This document shows positions 1 through 8,865 of a stretch of DNA of 64,000 nucleotides, in pieces; position 1 is the first letter of the stretch; each line of letters opens with the position of its first letter. This DNA comes from Enterobacteriaceae bacterium UBA5654 (GTDB lineage Bacteria; Pseudomonadota; Gammaproteobacteria; Enterobacterales; Enterobacteriaceae): contig DIJC01000014.1 in the NCBI GenBank assembly GCA_002421005.1, positions 573,813 to 637,812 of the forward strand, in the 5' to 3' direction. Both the position numbers and the translations under genes were made by a program. The notes beneath the pieces are model-generated. The model saw only the letters and a program-made list of their open reading frames with translations. It did not search any database and was not told the origin of the DNA.

Positions 1-1
1 C

Positions 2-1069
2 GACGCCATCCGCGAGCGCGACGTGCTGCTGTATTATCCTTATCATACGTTTGAGCACGTACTGGAACTGCTGCGTCAGGCGTCATTCGATCCGAACGTG
101 CTGGCGATCAAAATCAATATTTACCGCGTGGCGAAAGACTCGCGCATTATCGACTCAATGATCCACGCGGCCTACAACGGCAAAAAAGTTACTGTGGTAG
201 TCGAGTTGCAGGCACGCTTTGACGAAGAGGCCAATATTCACTGGGCGAAACGTCTGACCGAAGCCGGAGTCCACGTGATTTTCTCCGCGCCGGGTCTGAA
301 GATCCACGCCAAGCTGTTTCTGGTTTCGCGTAAAGAAGGTGACGAGGTGGTGCGCTATGCGCATATCGGCACCGGTAACTTTAACGAAAAAACCGCGCGT
401 CTTTATACCGATTATTCCCTGCTGACCGCCGATGCGCGCATCACCAATGAAGTACGTCGGGTATTTAATTTCATTGAAAACCCGTACCGTCCGGTGAACT
501 TCGACTACCTGCTGGTATCGCCGCAGAACTCGCGCCGCCTGCTGTATGACATGATCGATAAAGAGATTGCCAACGCCCAGAACGGTAAGCCTTCCGGCAT
601 TACGCTAAAGCTTAATAATCTGGTCGATAAAGGCCTGGTCGATCGCCTCTACGCCGCCTCCAGTTCGGGCGTTCCGGTGAATCTGCTGATCCGTGGGATG
701 TGCTCGCTGATCCCGGAACTGGAAGGCATCAGCGATAATATCCGGGCGATCAGCATTGTTGATCGCTTCCTTGAGCATGACCGGATCTATATTTTCGAAA
801 ACGGCGGCAATAAAAACGTTTACCTTTCATCTGCTGACTGGATGACACGTAACATTGATTACCGCATCGAAGTGGCCGCACCGCTTCTTGACCCACGTCT
901 TAAGCAGCGGATCCTGGACATTATTGATATTCTGTTCAGCGATACCGTCAAAGCACGCTTCGTTGATAAAGAACTGAGTAATCGCTACGTGCAGCGCGGC
1001 AATCGCCGCAAGGTGCGCGCCCAGACAGCGATATACGACTATCTCAAATCCCTTGAGCAGCCTGAATAA
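2..1069 (+). CDS. ppk: Polyphosphate kinase Ppk1, C-terminal part (5' end outside window)
   Basis: Makes inorganic polyphosphate from ATP by autophosphorylation on histidine; the enzyme is membrane-associated. The open frame runs in from the window edge, so only about the last 355 of roughly 688 residues are present. Both conserved active-site histidines are visible: KIHAKLF (codon at 305-307) and YAHIGTGNF (codon at 362-364). They lie 19 residues apart, the spacing of H435 and H454 in the E. coli enzyme. The two PLD-like C-terminal catalytic domains are complete and the C-terminus (KSLEQPE) is as in E. coli. ppx follows after 3 bases, so the two are co-transcribed. Nothing abnormal is seen. 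Confidence 0.98.
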   Translation, partial: DAIRERDVLLYYPYHTFEHVLELLRQASFDPNVLAIKINIYRVAKDSRIIDSMIHAAYNGKKVTVVVELQARFDEEANIHWAKRLTEAGVHVIFSAPGLKIHAKLFLVSRKEGDEVVRYAHIGTGNFNEKTARLYTDYSLLTADARITNEVRRVFNFIENPYRPVNFDYLLVSPQNSRRLLYDMIDKEIANAQNGKPSGITLKLNNLVDKGLVDRLYAASSSGVPVNLLIRGMCSLIPELEGISDNIRAISIVDRFLEHDRIYIFENGGNKNVYLSSADWMTRNIDYRIEVAAPLLDPRLKQRILDIIDILFSDTVKARFVDKELSNRYVQRGNRRKVRAQTAIYDYLKSLEQPE

Positions 1070-1072
1070 TCT

Positions 1073-2599
1073 ATGCCAATACACGATAATAGCCCGCGCC
1101 CGCAGGAGTTTGCGGCGGTCGATCTGGGATCAAACAGCTTTCATATGGTCATTGCCCGCGAAGTGGATGGCGCAATGCAGATTATTGGCCGCCTGAAGCA
1201 GCGGGTTCATCTGGCCGACGGGCTGGATGAGAACAGCCAGCTGAGCGAAGAGGCGATGGAGCGCGGGCTGGCCTGCCTGTCTTTATTTGCCGAACGTTTG
1301 CAGGGGTTTTCCGCCTCCAGCGTCTGCATTGTCGGCACGCATACCCTGCGCCAGGCGCTAAATGCTTCCGAATTTTTAAAGCGTGCCGAGCAGGTGATCC
1401 CCTACCCCATCGAGATCATCTCCGGGAATGAAGAAGCGCGGCTGATTTTTATGGGCGTCGAACACACGCAGCCGGAAAAGGGACGCAAGCTGGTGATTGA
1501 TATCGGCGGCGGCTCCACGGAACTGGTGATCGGTGAGAATTTTGAGCCGATCCTCGTCGAAAGCCGACGGATGGGCTGCGTCAGCTTCGCACAGACTTTT
1601 TTCCCCGGCGGTGTCATTAGCCGGGAAAACTTCCAGCGCGCCCGCATGGCGGCGATCCAGAAGCTGGAGACCCTGACCTGGCAATATCGCATTCAGGGCT
1701 GGAACGTGGCAATGGGCGCGTCCGGCAGCATTAAAGCGGCGCATGAAGTCATCGTCGAAATGGGTGAACGGGACGGCTTCATCAACCCGGAACGTCTGCA
1801 ACGGCTGGTGGAATCGGTGCTGCAATACAAAAGCTTTGATGCGCTGAGCCTGCCGGGATTATCGGAAGAGCGCAAAGCAGTTTTCGTTCCGGGGCTGGCG
1901 ATCCTCTGCGGCGTTTTTGATGCCCTGGGGATCAAAGAACTGCGCCTTTCCGATGGGGCGTTACGCGAAGGCGTACTTTATGAAATGGAAGGTCGCTTCC
2001 GTCATCAGGATATTCGTAGCCGCACGGCGCAAAGCCTTGCAAATCAGTACAACATCGATCGCGATCAGGCCCGGCGCGTGCTGGAAACCACCACCCACAT
2101 GTTTGAGCAGTGGCAGGAGCAAAATCCGAAGCTGGAGAATCCGCACCTTGCCGCGCTGTTAAAATGGGCGGCGATGCTGCATGAGGTCGGGCTGAACATT
2201 AATCACAGCGGGCTGCATCGTCATTCCGCCTATATCCTTCAGCACAGCGATCTGCCTGGGTTTAATCAGGAACAGCAAACGATGATGGCGACGCTGGTAC
2301 GCTATCACCGTAAGGCCATCAAGCCGGACGATCTGCCCCGCTTCACGCTGTTCAAGAAAAAGCAGTTTCTGCCGCTGGTGCAGCTTTTACGCCTCGGCGT
2401 GCTGTTGAATAACCAGCGTCAGGCGACCACCACGCCGCCCACGCTGGTGCTGAAAACCGATGATAATCACTGGACGCTACGCTTTCCACACGGCTGGTTC
2501 AGCCAGAATGCGCTGGTCCTGCTCGATCTTGAGAAAGAGCAGGAATACTGGGAAAGCGTTACCGGCTGGCAACTTCAGATAGAAGAAGAATCACTCTGA
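1073..2599 (+). CDS. ppx: Exopolyphosphatase Ppx
   Basis: Processively removes terminal phosphate from polyphosphate and, in the Ppx/GppA family, can act on pppGpp. The 508-residue product is close to the E. coli 513. It shows the sugar-kinase-like ATPase motifs DLGSNSFHMVI (about residue 17) and DIGGGSTEL (about 143), the catalytic acidic NEEARLIF segment near residue 121, and a C-terminal HD-like half with HEVGLNINHSGLHRH. Its ATG sits 3 bases after the ppk stop, the usual ppk-ppx operon. The 3' end overlaps the convergent yfgF stop by 25 bp. The extreme C-terminus is a few residues shorter than in E. coli. Confidence 0.98.
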   Translation: MPIHDNSPRPQEFAAVDLGSNSFHMVIAREVDGAMQIIGRLKQRVHLADGLDENSQLSEEAMERGLACLSLFAERLQGFSASSVCIVGTHTLRQALNASEFLKRAEQVIPYPIEIISGNEEARLIFMGVEHTQPEKGRKLVIDIGGGSTELVIGENFEPILVESRRMGCVSFAQTFFPGGVISRENFQRARMAAIQKLETLTWQYRIQGWNVAMGASGSIKAAHEVIVEMGERDGFINPERLQRLVESVLQYKSFDALSLPGLSEERKAVFVPGLAILCGVFDALGIKELRLSDGALREGVLYEMEGRFRHQDIRSRTAQSLANQYNIDRDQARRVLETTTHMFEQWQEQNPKLENPHLAALLKWAAMLHEVGLNINHSGLHRHSAYILQHSDLPGFNQEQQTMMATLVRYHRKAIKPDDLPRFTLFKKKQFLPLVQLLRLGVLLNNQRQATTTPPTLVLKTDDNHWTLRFPHGWFSQNALVLLDLEKEQEYWESVTGWQLQIEEESL

Positions 2600-4848
2600 C
2601 TCACTGCGCTTTGGGCATCCTTTTTGGGTGCCTTTGCCAGCAGATTATCCAGCGGCTCAGGTTTGCCGATTAAATACCCTTGCAGGTAGTCGATACCGAG
2701 TGAAACTACCGCACTGCGGACTTCCTCAGTTTCAACATATTCCGCCACTATCCGCATTTTTTTCATGCGTGCCAGATGGCAGATGGAAGCCACAATCTGG
2801 TAGTCCATGCTGTTAGACACAATATTACGGATAAAACTGCCGTCAATTTTGAGGATATCAGCGTCCACGCTTTTCAGGCGGGCATAACTGGCATAGCCGG
2901 TGCCAAAATCGTCGATCGCCACCTGGCAGCCCATCTGCTGAAGCCGCGCCAGCGTCTGGTTGGCCTGCTCCATATTGTATAGCGCATTACTTTCGGTGAC
3001 TTCGAAAAACAGCTGCCAGGCTTCTACCTGATACTGAATAAGGAGCCGTTTTACCTCTGCCGGAAAGTGCGCGCGGCACACCGTTGACGGCGCAAGATTA
3101 ATCGCAAAGCGGCTCGCAGGCAGTTCTTCGCGGTGCCGCGCCATAAAGCGCAGGGTATTTTCCAGCACCCATAAATCGATACGTGAAGATAATCCAAACT
3201 CATGGGCAACCGGCAAAAACTCGTCGGGGTTAATGATTTCCCCCTCATTGCCAATGAGCCTGAGTAAAATCTCATGATAAGAATCCCCACGCACTCCAAC
3301 AATGGGCTGAGCCATTAAACTGAACTGATCGTTTTCCAGGGCATGCTGCAGGCGATTCATTAGCGCAACTTTATCTTTTAGATTCTGCTGAAGATTTATC
3401 GCACACCGCTTTTGCAGATTTTCTGGATGATTCGTTGCCAGGGAAAGATCGGCGGTGGTGCTTAATTCACCAAGCAGCAGATAAATATGCGTTACCGGAG
3501 AACGCACATAACAATAGCTGATGCCGACCTGCGGCTGAAGCCGCATACCATCCCAGCTAAAGCGGAACTGCTTAATATGGCGATCCAGTTCTTCTATGCG
3601 ATCCTGATAGGCTTCGGTATTAAGCCGGAAAACGAGATCGTGGCCGGATAGTTGATAAACGCACTCATCCGGCGCAAGCCTGGCAGTGATCCAGTTCGCC
3701 AGCGTTTGCTTATACTGGATACGCATCATGATGCCATAATTACGCCCCAGTCGTTCCAGTTCGGGAATACGCAAGAAGCAAATAACCGACCACGGGAACT
3801 TATTCAGCGAACGATTCAGCGCGCGCAAATTAGGCAGGTGCACCACCGGGTCCAGCAGCGCCAGAAGACGCGCCCGGCGGTGAACAATGCGTTGCTGGGT
3901 CGCCAGCATGGAAATAAAAATAATAATAAAGCTATAGATTAAGTAGCTGGAAGAAACGATCGCCAGTTGGGTGTCATAACCTAAAGATAACGGGATGTAG
4001 CGATGATAATAATGGATTGAGATGATCAGCAGCGGCGTCCAGATTAACGAGATAAACCGATAGCCATAGCGGATTGATCCCCACAACATCACTGGTAGCA
4101 GCAGCGACAAGGTGTAGTTAGTGCTGAAAATGGAACTGTTTTTATTCAGGGGCAAGCACAGCAGCAGCATCAGCAGGCCGAATATCCCCGCCCACAGGAC
4201 AATCTCTATCCTGGAAACTTTCGGATCAAACTGTAGACGAAGCTGGGAGAAATAAGAACGAAGATAAAACGGATTGCGTAACACCCGAATGAGATAGTAA
4301 CACATCGGAATGCCGGTTAAATTCCCCACTAACAATGCCTGATAATTAATTAATGTATTCAGGCTAAATATATTTACTCCGGAAAAAATCTGATTGGTTT
4401 TATAAAAACCTACCAGGGTAATCATTTGATAAAGGATCAAAAATAACGTTGCCGGACAAATAACCTGCCACAGTATTCGTTGCGTCATCAAACGGGGATT
4501 GCCATGTGAGATATTTCTTCGGTGCGGGGTGAATGCGCGATACCCTCCCCATCCCAGTACCACGGGAATAAAAAAGTGGGCAATGACAACCAGCGTTTCT
4601 GCAAGCCCTACCAGAGCAAACTTTCTAATAAACAGAGCGATAATGATGCCCGGTATCGCTGCCCAGCCAAAAAAAACCATCGAACTCATTAATAATGCTA
4701 ATGGCAGATAAAAGAGCGTGACGGTGCCCGAACTGATTTGCGCGTAAGTGTTCGCGAGATTTAATATGGGCAACAATATTGAAGGCAGAAAAAGGGGCAA
4801 CCCCCACCACTTATCTCTGTACTTAATGTATGTATGACGTAGTTTCAT
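2575..4848 (-). CDS. yfgF: Cyclic-di-GMP phosphodiesterase YfgF (MASE1-degenerate GGDEF-EAL)
   Basis: Membrane-bound EAL phosphodiesterase that hydrolyses c-di-GMP. The product has 757 residues (E. coli about 747). An N-terminal MASE1-type region of about 300 residues carries many hydrophobic segments. A GGDEF domain follows with a degenerate signature (SGHDL), so it should not synthesise c-di-GMP. The C-terminal EAL domain keeps its catalytic residues: EILLR in the EAL position, NLAPS, FEVTES, DDFGTGYAS, LKIDGSF, VAEYVE and LQGY. The E. coli homologue is known as an FNR-activated anaerobic phosphodiesterase, which fits the consensus FNR box found upstream here. It is divergent from yfgG and convergent with ppx. 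Confidence 0.96.
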   Translation of the reverse strand: MKLRHTYIKYRDKWWGLPLFLPSILLPILNLANTYAQISSGTVTLFYLPLALLMSSMVFFGWAAIPGIIIALFIRKFALVGLAETLVVIAHFFIPVVLGWGGYRAFTPHRRNISHGNPRLMTQRILWQVICPATLFLILYQMITLVGFYKTNQIFSGVNIFSLNTLINYQALLVGNLTGIPMCYYLIRVLRNPFYLRSYFSQLRLQFDPKVSRIEIVLWAGIFGLLMLLLCLPLNKNSSIFSTNYTLSLLLPVMLWGSIRYGYRFISLIWTPLLIISIHYYHRYIPLSLGYDTQLAIVSSSYLIYSFIIIFISMLATQQRIVHRRARLLALLDPVVHLPNLRALNRSLNKFPWSVICFLRIPELERLGRNYGIMMRIQYKQTLANWITARLAPDECVYQLSGHDLVFRLNTEAYQDRIEELDRHIKQFRFSWDGMRLQPQVGISYCYVRSPVTHIYLLLGELSTTADLSLATNHPENLQKRCAINLQQNLKDKVALMNRLQHALENDQFSLMAQPIVGVRGDSYHEILLRLIGNEGEIINPDEFLPVAHEFGLSSRIDLWVLENTLRFMARHREELPASRFAINLAPSTVCRAHFPAEVKRLLIQYQVEAWQLFFEVTESNALYNMEQANQTLARLQQMGCQVAIDDFGTGYASYARLKSVDADILKIDGSFIRNIVSNSMDYQIVASICHLARMKKMRIVAEYVETEEVRSAVVSLGIDYLQGYLIGKPEPLDNLLAKAPKKDAQSAVSQSDSSSI

Positions 4849-5209
4849 AGATGCTCAGCAGAAAACCCGGCATCCTGCGGGGTATTTTCAGACAGGTATC
4901 CCACCTGGGAACAATGTTACAAGAGGTGCAAGAAGTATCCCTCCGCAACATAACGCTTAGATTTTAATTATTAACGGCAAGCAATATTTGATATACATCA
5001 ATTATCGCCATCTCATTAATCATTTATTACTTTTTATTAGCGTTAGTCGCATTCATTAATTTTTAACGTGAATGATTTATTATATTACATAACAAAAAAT
5101 GATATGTCGGTTGACAGAATTTTACATCACATTCAATTGACCCTTGCCCTGCACTGTGTCTTAATGTGCTTATCGCCCCAATGTGTGGGTATACCTCAAA
5201 GGACCATTT
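4849..5209. other. Divergent yfgF-yfgG intergenic region
   Basis: This 361-bp AT-rich region has no credible gene. It holds the FNR box and -10 element for yfgF on the left. On the right are two TTGAC-type -35 candidates (around 5110 and 5139) reading toward yfgG, without a convincing -10 partner. A short frame at 5068-5250 shows no family resemblance and overlaps the yfgG start. Confidence 0.6.
4961..5001 (-). promoter_or_regulatory. FNR box and -10 element of yfgF
   Basis: Positions 4988-5001 read TTGATATACATCAA, a perfect match to the FNR consensus TTGAT-N4-ATCAA. On the minus strand a TAAAAT hexamer (4961-4966) lies with its centre 31 bases downstream of the box centre, the geometry of a class II FNR-activated promoter (FNR near -41.5). 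The predicted start would be about 105 bases before the yfgF ATG. The function is inferred from the motif and from the known FNR control of E. coli yfgF. Confidence 0.75.
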
Positions 5210-5401
5210 GTGAGTCAGGTTACCAGTATGCGAAACCGACATCGATTTAACAGTCGCATGACCCGTATCGTACTGCTTATCAGTTTCTTCTTCCTTTTCG
5301 GACGCTTAGTCTATTCCTCCATCGGTGCCTGGCAGCATCATCAAGATAAAAAACAGTCTCAGCAGTCCAGCCTCACGATGAGTCCGTCCGCCAAAGAGTA
5401 A
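5210..5401 (+). CDS. yfgG: Small membrane protein YfgG (DUF2633 family)
   Basis: A 63-residue protein with a basic N-terminus (RNRHRFNSRMTR), one membrane segment (IVLLISFFFLFG, about residues 21-32) and a polar tail. The GTG at 5210 was chosen over the upstream GTG at 5183. It gives the E. coli-type N-terminus (residues S-Q-x-T-S-M-R) and the same 63-residue length, and an AAAGGA ribosome site lies about seven bases ahead. Work on E. coli has linked yfgG to metal (nickel/cobalt) stress tolerance, but nothing in the sequence shows a mechanism. E. coli yfgH and yfgI, which follow yfgG there, are absent here. Confidence 0.9.
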   Translation: MSQVTSMRNRHRFNSRMTRIVLLISFFFLFGRLVYSSIGAWQHHQDKKQSQQSSLTMSPSAKE

Positions 5402-5523
5402 GTCCGGCAACCTGCACGCTTTATGTCCCTCAGCAGACCAGGCTTGTATCAGGTCGATCTTCTTCAGGTCATAATTTTATTATGCGCTTCACGGTTTCTT
5501 CGCCGCTGAGTATCGCCTGCATA

Positions 5524-5553
5524 TAAAAAAACCCGCTATTACGCGGGTTTTGA
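5524..5553. terminator. Bidirectional terminator between yfgG and guaA
   Basis: A six-base-pair stem ACCCGC/GCGGGT (5531-5536 with 5543-5548) has a six-base loop. An A-run precedes it and a T-run follows it, so it can end both rightward yfgG and leftward guaBA transcripts. Confidence 0.85.
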
Positions 5554-5593
5554 TATCAGGTATGAGTTATACCAATGACTGGCAGATGATAAA

Positions 5594-7171
5594 TCATTCC
5601 CACTCAATCGTAGCCGGTGGCTTGCCGCTGATGTCATACACGACCCGCGAAATCCCGTTCACTTCGTTGATGATGCGGTTGGACACCCGACCCAGGAAAT
5701 CATACGGCAGGTGCGCCCAGTGGGCGGTCATGAAGTCGATGGTTTCGACGGCACGCAGGGACACCACCCAGTCGTACTTACGGCCATCACCCATGACGCC
5801 GACGGAACGTACTGGCAGGAAGACGGTAAACGCCTGACTTACTTTGTTGTACAGGTCTGCTTTGCGCAGTTCTTCAATGAAGATAGCGTCCGCACGACGC
5901 AGCAGGTCGCAGTACTCTTTCTTCACTTCACCCAGCACGCGCACGCCGAGGCCTGGGCCAGGGAACGGGTGACGGTAGAGCATGTCGTACGGCAGGCCCA
6001 GTTCCAGGCCGATTTTGCGCACTTCGTCTTTGAACAGTTCACGCAGCGGTTCAACCAGCCCCATTTTCATCTCTTTCGGCAGGCCACCGACGTTGTGATG
6101 AGATTTGATGACGTGCGCTTTGCCGGTGGCGGAAGCGGCAGATTCAATCACGTCCGGGTAGATGGTGCCCTGCGCCAGCCATTTGACGTCTTCCAGCTTC
6201 AGCGCTTCTTCATCAAATACTTCAACGAAGACGCGACCGATGATTTTACGTTTTGCTTCAGGATCGTTTTCGCCCGCAAGCTGGGAAAGGAAACGCTCTT
6301 CGCCTTCAACGTGAACAATGTTCAGGCCGAAATGGTCGCCAAACATGTCCATAACCTGCTCGGCTTCGTTGAGGCGCAGCAGGCCGTTATCGACAAACAC
6401 GCAGGTGAGCTGCGGGCCAATCGCGCGGTGCAGCAGCATCGCGGTGACGGAGGAATCCACCCCGCCGGAAAGACCGAGGATCACTTTATCAGAACCCACC
6501 TGCTCGCGGATGCGGGCTACGGCATCGTCGATAATTTTGGCTGGCGTCCACAGTGCTTCGCACTGGCAGATGTCGCGTACAAAGCGCTCCAGCATACGCA
6601 GGCCCTGACGGGTGTGGGTCACTTCCGGGTGGAACTGCACACCGTAGAAGCGTTTTTCTTCGTTTGCCATAATCGCAAACGGGCAGGTTTCGGTGCTGGC
6701 AACGGTGACGAAGTCAGACGGGATCGCCGTCACTTTATCGCCGTGGCTCATCCACACGTCCAGCAGCGGTTTGCCGTCGGCGGTCAGGGAGTCTTCAATC
6801 CCACGCACCAGCGCGCTGTCGGTCTGGATTTCAACTTGTGCGTAGCCAAATTCACGCTCGTTCGAGCCCTGAACGTGACCGCCCAGCTGCATGGCCATCG
6901 TCTGCATACCGTAGCAGACGCCGAGTACCGGCACGCCTGCTTCAAAGACGTACTGCGGCGCGCGCGGGCTGTTATCTTCCGTGGTACTTTCCGGGCCGCC
7001 GGAGAGAATGATGCCGCTGGGGTTGAAGTCGCGGATTTGTGCTTCCGTGACGTCCCATGCCCACAGCTCGCAGTACACGCCCAGTTCGCGCACGCGGCGT
7101 GCAACCAGCTGGGTGTACTGTGAGCCAAAGTCGAGGATAAGAATGCGATGCTTGTGAATATTGTCGGTCAT
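5594..7171 (-). CDS. guaA: GMP synthase (glutamine-hydrolysing)
   Basis: Converts XMP to GMP using ATP and glutamine; cytosolic, last step of GMP synthesis. The 525-residue length equals E. coli GuaA. The class I amidotransferase triad is visible: Cys86 in GVCYGMQTM, and His and Glu in FHPEVTHT near 181-183. The ATP-pyrophosphatase P-loop GLSGGVDSS is near residue 233. The C-terminal dimerisation domain ends KPPATIEWE. It is second in the guaBA operon, 68 bp after guaB. A 470-codon frame on the opposite strand is a shadow of this gene. Confidence 0.99.
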   Translation of the reverse strand: MTDNIHKHRILILDFGSQYTQLVARRVRELGVYCELWAWDVTEAQIRDFNPSGIILSGGPESTTEDNSPRAPQYVFEAGVPVLGVCYGMQTMAMQLGGHVQGSNEREFGYAQVEIQTDSALVRGIEDSLTADGKPLLDVWMSHGDKVTAIPSDFVTVASTETCPFAIMANEEKRFYGVQFHPEVTHTRQGLRMLERFVRDICQCEALWTPAKIIDDAVARIREQVGSDKVILGLSGGVDSSVTAMLLHRAIGPQLTCVFVDNGLLRLNEAEQVMDMFGDHFGLNIVHVEGEERFLSQLAGENDPEAKRKIIGRVFVEVFDEEALKLEDVKWLAQGTIYPDVIESAASATGKAHVIKSHHNVGGLPKEMKMGLVEPLRELFKDEVRKIGLELGLPYDMLYRHPFPGPGLGVRVLGEVKKEYCDLLRRADAIFIEELRKADLYNKVSQAFTVFLPVRSVGVMGDGRKYDWVVSLRAVETIDFMTAHWAHLPYDFLGRVSNRIINEVNGISRVVYDISGKPPATIEWE

Positions 7172-7207
7172 TGACGAGTGTTCCGAGGCAAGTGAAACAA
7201 AAACAAC

Positions 7208-7232
7208 GCGCCCGGCATAATGCCAGGCGCGA
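7208..7232 (-). other. guaB-guaA intercistronic hairpin
   Basis: Two 12-base arms (7208-7219 and 7221-7232) pair except for one C/A mismatch. They form a strong GC-rich hairpin in the 68-bp gap. No T-run follows, so an mRNA stability or processing element is more likely than a terminator. Confidence 0.55.
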
Positions 7233-7239
7233 TAAAATA

Positions 7240-8706
7240 TCAGGAACCCATACGGTAGTTCGGGGACTCTTTGGTAATGGTCACGTCATGAACGTGGCTT
7301 TCCTGAATACCCGCACCGCTGATGCGCACGAATTCCGCTTTGGTACGCAGCAAATCGATAGTACCACAGCCGGTCAGCCCCATACAGGAACGCAGGCCGC
7401 CCATCTGCTGGTGGATAATCTCTTTCAGGTAACCTTTATAGGCCACGCGGCCTTCGATCCCTTCCGGCACCAGCTTGTCGGCGGCGTTGTCGGTCTGGAA
7501 GTAACGATCGGAAGACCCTTTGGACATCGCGCCGAGCGATCCCATCCCGCGATAGGATTTGTAAGAGCGGCCCTGATAAAGCTCGATTTCGCCAGGGGAT
7601 TCTTCGGTCCCGGCGAGCATGGAACCGACCATCACCGCGCTAGCGCCAGCGGCGATGGCTTTAGCAATGTCGCCGGAGAAGCGGATGCCGCCGTCAGCGA
7701 TAACCGGAATACCGGTGCCTTCCAGCGCCTCTACCGCGTCGGAAACGGCGGTGATCTGCGGCACGCCCACGCCGGTCACAATACGGGTAGTACAGATGGA
7801 GCCAGGGCCAATACCAACTTTCACCGCGCTGCAACCAGCTTCTGCCAGCGCGCGAGCGCCTGCGCCAGTCGCCACGTTGCCGCCGATAATTTGCAGATCC
7901 GGGTATTTTTCCCGGGTTTCACGGATGCGTTGCAGCACGCCTTCAGAGTGACCGTGGGAGGAGTCGATCAGTAGCACATCGACGCCCGCTGCCACCAGCG
8001 CATCGACGCGCTCTTCGTTGCCTGCGCCAGCACCCACCGCCGCACCTACGCGCAGGCGGCCCTGTTCGTCTTTACAGGCGTTCGGTTTACGTTCGGCTTT
8101 CTGGAAATCTTTAACGGTGATCATGCCCAGCAGATGGAAACTGTCGTCCACCACCAGCGCTTTTTCGACGCGTTTTTCGTGCATTTTGGCAAAGACCACT
8201 TCACGCGTTTCACCTTCACGCACGGTCACCAGACGTTCTTTCGGCGTCATGTAGACGCTGACCGGCTGGCTTAAATCAGTCACAAAGCGCACGTCACGAC
8301 CGGTAATAATCCCCACCAGTTCGTTGTCTTCCGTCACCACCGGATACCCGGCGAAACCGTTACGTTCGGTCAGGGCTTTGACTTCGTGCAGCGTGGTCGT
8401 CGGCAGGACAGTTTGTGGATCGTTCACCACCCCGGATTCATGCTTCTTCACGCGACGCACTTCTTCCGCCTGGCGCTCAATAGACATATTTTTGTGGATA
8501 AAGCCAATGCCGCCTTCCTGCGCCAGCGCAATCGCCAGACGCGCTTCGGTAACGGTATCCATCGCAGCGGAAAGCATAGGGATGTTCAGACGAATGGTTT
8601 TCGTCAGCTGCGTGCTGAGGTCGGCAGTATTCGGCAAAACGGTGGAGTGAACGGGAACGAGGAGGACGTCGTCAAACGTCAATGCTTCTTTGGCAATACG
8701 TAGCAT
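7240..8706 (-). CDS. guaB: Inosine-5'-monophosphate dehydrogenase
   Basis: Oxidises IMP to XMP with NAD, the committed step to GMP. It is a tetrameric TIM-barrel enzyme with an inserted pair of CBS domains (about residues 93-205). The catalytic Cys305 lies in GPGSICTTR, followed by the GADGGIR-type phosphate site (VIADGGIRFSGD) and the flap with CMGLTGCGT. The ATG at 8706 was chosen because it gives the 488-residue E. coli-type protein (MLRIAKEAL). A TTG two codons upstream would extend the frame. It is the first gene of guaBA, divergent from xseA. Confidence 0.98.
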   Translation of the reverse strand: MLRIAKEALTFDDVLLVPVHSTVLPNTADLSTQLTKTIRLNIPMLSAAMDTVTEARLAIALAQEGGIGFIHKNMSIERQAEEVRRVKKHESGVVNDPQTVLPTTTLHEVKALTERNGFAGYPVVTEDNELVGIITGRDVRFVTDLSQPVSVYMTPKERLVTVREGETREVVFAKMHEKRVEKALVVDDSFHLLGMITVKDFQKAERKPNACKDEQGRLRVGAAVGAGAGNEERVDALVAAGVDVLLIDSSHGHSEGVLQRIRETREKYPDLQIIGGNVATGAGARALAEAGCSAVKVGIGPGSICTTRIVTGVGVPQITAVSDAVEALEGTGIPVIADGGIRFSGDIAKAIAAGASAVMVGSMLAGTEESPGEIELYQGRSYKSYRGMGSLGAMSKGSSDRYFQTDNAADKLVPEGIEGRVAYKGYLKEIIHQQMGGLRSCMGLTGCGTIDLLRTKAEFVRISGAGIQESHVHDVTITKESPNYRMGS

Positions 8707-8747
8707 GGGCAATATCTCTGACCTGGTGGGTTAAATATTGCCGTGGC

Positions 8748-8773
8748 ATTATACAGAGCGTAACCGATTGCTT
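8748..8773 (-). promoter_or_regulatory. guaB promoter -10 and candidate PurR operator
   Basis: On the minus strand a perfect TATAAT (8748-8753) lies 42 bases before the guaB ATG. Just upstream, 8757-8773 is an imperfect palindrome around CG that matches about 11 of 16 positions of the PurR consensus ACGCAAACGTTTGCGT. It sits inside the promoter spacer, so a bound repressor would block polymerase. Purine repression of guaBA is known in E. coli. The operator match itself is only moderate. Confidence 0.55.
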
Positions 8774-8865
8774 CTACATTTTTTTGCGAAAAATGCTTGC
8801 GATCCCGGCTGACCGGGTTACTATCGATTGAATAACCTGCTGATTTAGAATTTGATCCCGCTCAC

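Noticed and set aside
5068..5250. 60-codon open frame upstream of and overlapping yfgG
   Set aside because: It overlaps the yfgG start in another frame and contains the presumed promoter; no recognisable protein.
5711..7123. 470-codon open frame antisense to guaA
   Set aside because: It is fully inside the highly conserved guaA gene, has composition typical of a reverse-frame shadow (His/Arg/Ala/Val rich, no domain), and no ribosome site.
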